Assembly: GCA_017354895.1 (NCBI GenBank)
Contig: CP071498.1
Location: 620,001-684,000 of the forward strand
Length of the DNA: 64,000 nt
Reading direction: 5' to 3'
Source of the DNA: Podospora comata
Taxonomy: Eukaryota > Ascomycota > Sordariomycetes > Sordariales > Podosporaceae
The notes beneath the pieces were generated by a model. It ran no database searches, was not told the DNA's origin, and saw nothing but the letters and a program-made list of their open reading frames with translations. This document shows positions 56,501 to 64,000 of this stretch, in pieces (the first letter of the stretch is position 1; every line of letters starts with the position of its first letter). The position numbers and the translations under genes were made by a program.

Positions 56501-57531
56501 CCGTCTTTCGGGTCGCCTCTTCACCCACGTCCATATATATAGCAGAATCCTTCAGATTTAGTCTTTTCTAGACTCACCAACGCCTGATTGAGAGACTCTC
56601 CCCATCTAGTTTCCCTGACTTAGTCAACAACGGAACTATCACCTACCTGCCCGGTTTCCAAACCCCGCCATGCCTCCCTCCGTCAGGATCATCAGCATGA
56701 TGCCATCCCCGATCCGCAGTCTGGTTAGCAGCGTGAGCCGCCTTTTATCCCACCTCCATTCGGTCCCGTCGCGACTACCACCAACGATCTGTAGGCTGGT
56801 AACTAGTTGTGGAAGGGCAAAAAGAACCGATTTAATGGTGAAAAACAAGTACCTGGTGTTTACAAGAAGCGTTGCTACCCTCAGGCATAGTTCGCCTTTC
56901 CGTCCTTTCACGGCAACAATGCCATGCCGCCTGTCTCCGGCGCCCATCTGCGGTGTTTGGCGTATACCAACCTACTTTCAGCTATTCTGCTACCACCATG
57001 GATCCCACCTACCTGCCTCCTGGGAACGGGAAATTGTCGAGGCAGAACACGTCCAGTCATTGCACTTTTTCCCACGTCAATTTCAGTCGTGGGCTCTCCG
57101 AGTTCGAGGGTCGACCGGCAACATCCCTGCCAAACAACCACCGGGGGCTCGAATGTCTTTCAGAGTCCGACCCTTCTGTTGTTCTTTGCTTGGCTCAGAT
57201 CTTCAGACACACGCACACGATGGCCATTATGTTGTTTTGTATATATTCAGTCACCCTATCAATTCGAGTTTATCTACCTTACCGCTTTTGTGGTCTCTGA
57301 CCTTACCCAAGCTTGAAAGCAAGAAACAAGACGCTTACACCGACTTGGAAATTGAATATTGTACTTTCACGGCCACCTACCTACTCAAACAACACCACGT
57401 TCATATCCCCAGCCACCAAGTGTCAACTACATGGGATATGCTGCTGTCTGTGGCTCAGCTTTGGCTACCAGCTGTGACAAGGTACCTCTCAAGCATCAAA
57501 AAACTGGCAAGTTGGCCAGCCTCCAGAGAAG
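53528..57531. other. Large convergent intergenic space, left part, with an orphan intron signature
   Basis: There is no recognisable protein family on either strand. At 55118-55206 the plus strand has donor CTG|GTATGT, branch ACTAAC at 55184-55189 and acceptor TTGACAG. Splicing it joins an open frame (54966-55117) to 55207-55342 and gives about 95 codons without an ATG, with a hydrophobic stretch HFVVFIVLTFWIF. A 301-codon frame at 56670-57575 overlaps two other open frames and looks like chance. CTACCTA-like motifs recur through the region. Confidence 0.4.
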
Positions 57532-57970
57532 CTAGATCATTCTCAGTGCATTGCTACTCACTCCGGCATCTTTGAGGCGTGCCATATTGTTCCATAATGT
57601 GCCGCTAAGAAAGACACGACAGTAGCAGGGATGAAGAAATACGTTGTCTATCTTGCGGAATTTTTCTTTCTCGATGAAGATAGCCTCTCTACCGAGGCAC
57701 CTTGCCACAAGTTGTTGCTGCTGAGGGTCAAGGTAGACTGTTAGGAGGGCGATATGCCTGACGTACCTTATCCAGCATGTCAGAATCGCAACCATCCGTC
57801 AGCTTGAACTTGAACTTTTTCACTGTTCGACCATTACAAGAGATTCAAACATTTACGGTATGATCATCACCTGAGCTCTGAGACGGTCGCCCGCTGGGAA
57901 GCCGTGTTATTGTGCCTCGGAAGCAAATCAGACCCTTCACACTGTCGAACACATGAACGGGCTGGAGCAT
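57532..57970 (-). CDS. Candidate small spliced gene, no known family
   Basis: The proposed coding sequence is complement(join(57532..57720,57767..57822,57871..57970)), 114 residues. Exon 1 gives MLQPVHVFDSVKGLICFRGT and ITRLPSGRPSQSS. Exon 2 gives VKKFKFKLTDGCDSDMLDK, and exon 3 QLVARCLGREAIFIEKEKFR and VFLHPCYCRVFLSGTLWNNM. The second intron (57721-57766) is convincing: AAG|GTACGT donor, TCCTAAC branch and CTCAG acceptor followed by an in-frame CAG alternative. The first (57823-57870) has a weaker GTGATG donor and a poor branch. The phases fit throughout, and the translation has globular composition, unlike the surrounding frames. A GTGAGT near the stop could extend or change the end. I do not recognise the sequence; it may be a small orphan gene or the rest of a larger decayed one. 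Confidence 0.4.
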
Positions 57971-60598
57971 GCTTTCGCCGTAGATGAGACGCCAGAATCA
58001 TCCTCCATCACATTCACCTCTCGTATATGAACTCACACTTTCCATCCCACCAACCGGAACCAAAATGCCAGAATGACCACAGTCAAGATGGAACGTTCAC
58101 CGACAGATTGCCTTCAGGTCGCCGACCAACAACACCGCCCAAAGCAAAGCTGCGTCGGAGCAACACTGGACCGGAAACCGCCGGCTATAGAGTTCATGAG
58201 AACTCCAAGCACAGGACGGCTCCAGTAACTCTGTCTCACTAACCACTGGAATCCGCCACCCAAGTTCAGCAACTTGCAGCACAGGGCCAAAACAACAACA
58301 CCCTCCTGCCCCTGCCTCAAATACCTCACTCACGTACTTTGCAGAATTAATTGCCTTGCCTCCCAGACTATCTTCAGTTCACCAGCCCCCCCACACACAC
58401 ACCTCCACCAGCCATGTAGGCTCATCCCCTCGACCCTCCACTGCCACCACTGGCTTGGGAAAACCGGAGGAGAGCTAACTTCATCCGGTCGTGGTGTGAG
58501 GGCGAGAAAAGCCGCTAGCCAATTTACCTTCCCCTCAAGTCGACCCCGACAACTGGTAGTAGCGGGGGGATTGGCAACGTCCAAGAAAAATCTGTTTTCC
58601 AAACAGCAAACCGTCTCTTTCTCTCAACCAACCCTTCCGTTTGACTCAAGACGGAGAGAGACAAACACTCTCCGTAACCTGTCTACCTGATTACCTGCGC
58701 CAGCTTGCCAGGTCCTCCTGTATCCCACCGGCTCCAGCAACCGGGACTCCCCAGCGATGAGGCCACAGCGGCTGGCAGTAGGGAAGGGCGAAGCAAACTA
58801 TCAAACCAGCAAAGCTCTCCTTACCCCCCGACGCTCTGCCCTTCTGAGCAGCTGCTGCGGCCTTCCCCAGGACCACTCGGCACCTGCGAGTTAGTGGTCG
58901 GGGGAAGACGGTCGCGTGAGGTTGAAGCAACACGAGAACTAGCTTGGGCGTTTGGTCGGCGAAAAGATGAAGATAGCTACGCCACAGGACTTTCCTGGGC
59001 TGTTTGTGCGGGACACCTTTCACCTGGACACTGAAGTCATGTATCTGGACCTTAGTTGTGGGTTGTCGTTGCTCATCCTACTCCTTACTTTTGCATCTTC
59101 ACAATTTACGTAATATCGACCAAGTGGCACTAATCGGGACGTCAGATAGAGGTTGCTATCGACTGGGGTTCAGGTTACGGGAACGAGACAGAGGAAGAGC
59201 AGGGAAAGCGAAGATCTGGCGGATGTTCTTCTTGTATATTTATGAACACTGTACAACTATGGGATGACAATAGAAACAAGGACGACATGTAAGACAATGT
59301 AACATGTACCATTCAGTCAAAACACATCACATCACATCAGACACTTCATCCAGCACGGTAGGTTCTCCTCAAAAACGTATTCCATTCATATTCCACAAAA
59401 CTATCCCAAAAAATGCAAGTGATCATCCCTCCTCTTGTCCATCTATAATCATCATCCATCATCACATAGACCCTTAACATCCCTCCCAGTACTCACAACA
59501 AAAAAACAAGATTAAACAACAGCAACAACAACAACAACAAACAACATCAAAGAAAAAGCCCGTTGAGAGGCCCAATAAACACAACTTCAAATCCACGAAA
59601 ACATCCATCTTTTGTTGTTCCCCCCCCACAAAAAACAAGGAAAAAGAGTCTATCTAACGCTTTGCACATCCAAAGAAACGGTCTATATAAATCCCCACCA
59701 GTGACAATGATGATGGTGATGATGATTGATGATCCCTCTTTTATCCCATCCGAATTTTACCCGAATGCGTTCGTTCCCTTCTCTTCTTTCCAACCCTTGT
59801 GATACAAAAAAATGGTGAATACATGAGGAGGAGGTTGCCCAAGAAACTGTTTAACAAAAAATGATGTTACAAAAAAAGGGTGGGGGGTATAGCGGTATAA
59901 AAAAATCCATGTCCAAATGTGCAAAAATTCCCAAAACAGTTGCTTCATAAAAGAAAGAGGCCAAGAAGCAAAATTGTGGTGATGTTGAAACAAACATAAA
60001 AAGCCGTTGAAAACACCAGGGTCCCTGATGATGGAGATCATGGGAAAGGGTTAGGAAAGGTGGTGGTGGTGGAGAAAAAGCTTGATGAACCCCCTTGTCG
60101 ACCCGCCCTTCCCGAAAATCTCCACTCGGCCAATGACGGAATCAAGTGGAGCGCCATGTGAACTCTGGGCAGCCGGGTCGACCCGCACAGCCAAGCCCCA
60201 GTCAGCTAAAAAGGTATTGTGGGGGGCTGATTCTGGAAAATATTGGCGCATAGTTTTGTGTGGCTGATGTAAGACGGAAGGAATTGAACTCGGCGAGCGG
60301 CGGCCTCAAGGTGAACAGAAAGAGCCGCAGCTGACCAGAGATGAGTTGTCGCCGGGACAATGTGACGGTGTTGTTGGGTGGTAAGGGGCGTGTAAGTGAG
60401 GCGTGGGGCTGATCAGAGCTGACAACCCTGAAAGAGATGGAGAAGAAAAAAAAGAAGCAAAGCATCGGGCGCCAACCACAGGCTTCTGCGACATATCGTC
60501 AGGTACAGGCCAATCGGAAAGTGCACGCACGACCCAAACAATCGGGATTGAAGATCATGATTCGCGTTTCCGGACCAACCGAACTTGTCGTCAGCACA
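57971..60598. other. Large convergent intergenic space, right part
   Basis: Minus-strand frames around 58.1-58.6 kb contain a possible donor (AGTAC|GTGAGT) and acceptors, which could be more exons of a gene reading toward 57.5 kb, but I could not build a coherent model. A CAA repeat lies at about 59521-59545 and A-rich, 3'UTR-like sequence runs up to the stop of the next gene. Confidence 0.4.
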
Positions 60599-61630
60599 TC
60601 ACCTCCGCTCGCTGCGACCGGTCCTGACTTGATGTGGGTGGTACGCAGCTTCCTCCTCCTCGTAGCCGTACTCTCCGCTGGCAATGTAGACCTGGGGGTG
60701 AGCGGACCGTTGAGCGCCCTGTGCGTAGGCGGATGGCTCGCGAATGCTGGCATACGTGGTCGAGGGTGGGTATCCAGGGGCCGTGTAGGAATGATGGCGC
60801 GCGGGCGAGGGCGGCACAGTCTGTTGTGGTCTGGGGGTGCTGAGACCCAGTGGCTCGATATAGCTGCTTGTCGGTCGGCTTGCCCGGGCGGTTTTGGAGG
60901 AAGCAATGCTGCCGCTCTTGGCGTCACTCTCGTCGCCAACGCGATGCTTGTCGAACCGCTGGCGCAGGCGGTCAATTGTGTCGTCTTCCTTTTCGGCAGG
61001 CCGTTCGTGTTCGCGATGTTGTTCCTTTTCGCGCTTTTCCCTCTTGCGCTCCTTTTCGCGCTTCTCCTTTTCGCGGTCGGCGTCGCGCTCCTTTTCCTTC
61101 TCTGGTCTGCGCTTGCTGGCGCTGCGCCGTGGCTTCTTGTCCTCGGTGGACTCGGACGTGGTGGAGCTGGCGGCTGTTGGCGAGCTGGTGACGGTGCTCT
61201 TGCGATTGGACTTCTTCAGCTTCTCAATCGTGTCGTCGAGCTGCTCCTGAAGCTGTGTGTTTTGTTCCGAGAGCTCCTTGTTCTTCTCGGCGAGCGTCTT
61301 CTTTTCGTGTGTAAAGAGCTCATTCTGGTCCGTGACGGCACGCACATGGGCCTTGTTCTGCTCAATCTCGTTGCGCAATTGACGGACGGTGGTCTCGAGC
61401 TCGGCGATCTTTTTGGAAAACTCGTCTCGTTGCTGGCGCGTCTGCTCAAGAGTACGCTGCAGTTGGTAGATGGTTGTGTTGTCCTCGTAGCCAGAAGCCA
61501 AGAAGTTGCGGTCGCGGTCGGTATTGGAGGTTCGACTCTCGCAGTCGCTGAAGGAACCCACACCCGAGTCGCTGCGCTGATGCTCGTAGTGCCCTTCGGT
61601 GGGCGAGCCCCAGCGGACTGTTCTGCTCAT
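60599..61630 (-). CDS. Coiled-coil protein with charged low-complexity middle and DSGxxS motif
   Basis: This is a single exon of 343 residues and no named family is recognised. A short N-terminal segment contains DSGVGS at residues 21-26, which fits the DSGxxS phosphodegron read by beta-TrCP-type F-box proteins. A continuous coiled coil covers about 50-150 (TTIYQLQRTLEQTRQQRDEF; KKTLAEKNKELSEQNTQLQE). A highly charged K/R/E tract follows (about 175-225), and then a disordered S/P/Y-rich tail. Orthologues in other Pezizomycotina are likely, given the ordered heptads, but I cannot verify this. The start is the ATG at 61630; upstream open frame to 61978 reads like leader. The gene is convergent to the seryl-tRNA synthetase across a 7 kb gap. 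Confidence 0.75.
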   Translation of the reverse strand: MSRTVRWGSPTEGHYEHQRSDSGVGSFSDCESRTSNTDRDRNFLASGYEDNTTIYQLQRTLEQTRQQRDEFSKKIAELETTVRQLRNEIEQNKAHVRAVTDQNELFTHEKKTLAEKNKELSEQNTQLQEQLDDTIEKLKKSNRKSTVTSSPTAASSTTSESTEDKKPRRSASKRRPEKEKERDADREKEKREKERKREKREKEQHREHERPAEKEDDTIDRLRQRFDKHRVGDESDAKSGSIASSKTARASRPTSSYIEPLGLSTPRPQQTVPPSPARHHSYTAPGYPPSTTYASIREPSAYAQGAQRSAHPQVYIASGEYGYEEEEAAYHPHQVRTGRSERR

Positions 61631-64000
61631 GGCGACGGCAGTTATTCGGTGATGCCCTTGGAAGGGGGAGAAGGCTGTAAGGCTAAAGCAGCTTGAAAAA
61701 TCGTGTTGTGCGTTGATTTGACCGTCGGCGTGGGAGGAGCTGCAGAGGTGCCCGACTGGAACTTGGGGGTATATAAGTGAGAAAAAAAATGTGCGCGGGA
61801 ACGAGCCAAAGGGGGGGAAATTGGGCGAATGGCACAGATGGCACAGGCGGCCCCGGCAGACCAGGGGGTACTTTGGACAAGGGGCGGAAGGGCGGGAACA
61901 AAAGTGCTCCAAGGCTAGAAAAAGACCAAGAATGGGTGGTGTCTCGGAGTCGGGTTGGGCCTCAACGATAAAGAGCACTAAAGAGCCTAACCGAGAATGA
62001 GGGTATAAGAAAACCAGATTTAGCCCCAGGTCAGGAACGAAAATCTCGCTTGGTGTGCAGGAGGAAGAATGAAAAGGCCGAATTTCTCACCGTCGCACAC
62101 ACCTCTCTCCTCTTAAGAATCAGAAGGGAGGGAGGCTCTGGGAGGGGTCCGGCGCTGTTGCCTCGCGCATGTTACGAATCCGAGGACCACTGGACTTGAA
62201 CTGGACAAATCGACTGCGCGACGGAGCACCGCCCGGCTGCCAACTCAAACTTGACGCTTTTGGGCAAATGGTGGTGGATTATGTCAGTGAGATTTTATTC
62301 CCCCTCTTCTCCGTCCCCTCACCCTAGGTACCAGCCAGTCCTGGGCATTCAAACAACAAAAATCCGTGTTCGAATGTGGCTCAATCAGCAAGGCGACGAG
62401 AGATGGTGTGCGGCAGTGCTCCGGAATCCTTTGCGAACCACCACCAGAGCCTGGCGCCTCTGCCTGCCATCAAGGCAGTTTTCTTCTGCCTGTCACACAA
62501 GGTCCAAGCATGCCAAGCTTCCAGTCCGAATGTCTCCTTACACCGAGGGTTTTTTTCCTCCCTTTTTTGCGGGATGTGTGTGTGGAGATTCTCCCATCCA
62601 TATCAGAAACCACACCATATATCAAGCGGTCGCACCGTCCGTCTGGCGAACCACGACACTGGGGGGAGGGTACGGCGGGCCGTGGCGGACGCACGACAGT
62701 CTCTTTGTGATCATGAAGTCGGCGACGAAGAATTGCACTTTTGTCTTGGGATAACCAACCACAGAGCTCAGACGGCCACAAGTCAGAAATAGGAGAAAGG
62801 GCGCGCTTGTTGGTGGTGTTGGGCCATGGAGTAGCGCGACGGACGGTGAGTCACCGTAATTGTCGGTTATAGGATGTCCACATTTATGCGTTCCATGCAG
62901 CCCTTTTTTCCCCTTCATCTTCTGCTTGTTTTTGTGTGTTTCAGATTTGCAGTCTCATGGAATCCCAAGAGGACTCGTGTTCTGATTAGCTCCCGACCCG
63001 CCATGGTCAGTTGACCGTTGTCTGCCAGACCTGCGCTCGAGTGTGTGGACTCCCCTGTTTGTTCTCGAAGAAATGGATAGGGCTGAGCTCCACCCAAAGC
63101 AATGGCAGGGGAAAGACCATCACCAGTTGATCGGATTCAACAAGAGGTTGTCCAGATGGCAAAACAGGATCAAACATCACGATATACCGTCATGTGCCCC
63201 ATAACCATCGCTCCTGCCCAACCTTTGACATCACCATCACTTGATACCGCTCCTTCCGTCCTCCGTACTCCTCCAAATCACACCATCTGATAACAACCCA
63301 CGATCTAGATTCCCGCAGCACATACCTGTCTTTTTTCCCTCCTGAGTGATCACTCACCCAGCGCCATGTTACATCCGTACGCAACGCTTCAGCTCACCAT
63401 GGGTTCCGTGACTCTTTTGCCGGCAGCAGCACGGTTACCTGGAAGGATCAAGAAGCATCATCACCAATCCCCGTAACCCCATCCCAGCCCTACCATCGAT
63501 GGAGAACCACCAAACGGGTTTGCTCCATCAAACCCACCAGTGACTCCGCCGCCGCCCACACGCCGAGAGAGAAGTGGAACTACTCCTCCGTTCCACTCTC
63601 TTCTTCCCGCCATCACAGGAGCTCCGTCCGGGTCACCACATTCTTCTGCCCCACCCCGGCCCGGAAGGTCACTTTCTTCTCTCTGCCGGCTGACTCAAGC
63701 CAAGCCAATGTTTCTTTAGCTTTCTCATGTACATATGCAACTTTACCCTCACCTTCCCAACCAACCGCGCGCGCATTTGCGACGAGGACGGATGGGGATC
63801 GACGAGCAGCAGCCGGACGGCTGATTGCCTTGCGTTGCGTTGCGCCTGCAGTGATTCTCACTGCTGCCCCGCACCACCATGCCCCACCCCGCAGTTTTCT
63901 TCACCCCTCCTTCATCTTTTTGATCCTCCTCTTGCTCATATGAGCGCGATAGATAGGGTATGTAACTTCAAAAAAGCGCCATTGCGCACTCCACCCTCCC
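61631..64000. other. Right-end intergenic region
   Basis: This should hold the promoter of the minus-strand coiled-coil gene. Overlapping short frames at 62.2-62.8 kb have no recognisable domain, and no splice pattern or start of a further gene was found before the window ends. Confidence 0.5.

Noticed and set aside
56670-57575. A 301-codon plus-strand ORF
   Set aside because: It overlaps two other long frames in the same stop-poor stretch, has no domain, and its composition resembles translated non-coding sequence.

Overview
The window is nuclear DNA of a filamentous ascomycete, most likely a Sordariomycete of the Sordariales type. The evidence is short introns (about 45-160 bp) with GTRNGY donors, CTAAC/CTGAC branch sites and YAG acceptors, C-rich coding sequence, long low-complexity tails on regulatory proteins, and a gene set made only of fungal housekeeping proteins. 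Genus and species cannot be fixed from the sequence alone. No rRNA, tRNA, CRISPR array, transposon ORF or secondary-metabolite core gene was seen.

From the left end to about 45 kb the window is dense and ordinary: SAGA subunit Spt20 (+), autophagy receptor Atg27 (+), a peroxisomal enoyl-CoA isomerase/hydratase-like protein (+), inositol hexakisphosphate kinase Kcs1 (-), a type II membrane protein of unknown function (-), ARS-binding protein Abp2 (-), peroxisomal adenine-nucleotide carrier Ant1/Pmp47 (+), NatC subunit Mak10 (-), ATP synthase epsilon subunit Atp15 (-), complex III core protein Qcr2 (-), Pol III subunit Rpc82 (+), mitochondrial GTP/GDP carrier Ggc1 (+), a large disordered nuclear-type protein (-), a coiled-coil protein (+) and a von Willebrand A protein (+). 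Exon-intron structures were rebuilt from splice signals and reading-frame continuity. Several genes concern mitochondria or peroxisomes, but no operon-like logic links the neighbours.

From about 45.2 to 51.6 kb the region looks accessory. It holds a lineage-type cysteine-rich ORF with repeated CxC modules, a PAP2/sphingoid-phosphatase-like protein that has lost its catalytic motifs, an isolated N-terminal piece of a PMCA-type calcium ATPase, and two mutually similar ORF fragments about 460 bp apart. Mitochondrial seryl-tRNA synthetase (+) follows at 51.9-53.5 kb.

From 53.5 to 60.6 kb lies a 7 kb space between the 3' ends of two convergent genes, where no promoter is needed. It is not empty of gene-like signals: an unrecognised three-exon minus-strand ORF at 57.5-58.0 kb and an orphan, textbook plus-strand intron at 55.1 kb sit inside it. 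A coiled-coil protein (-) at 60.6-61.6 kb is the last recognisable gene. The final 2.4 kb holds nothing I can support.
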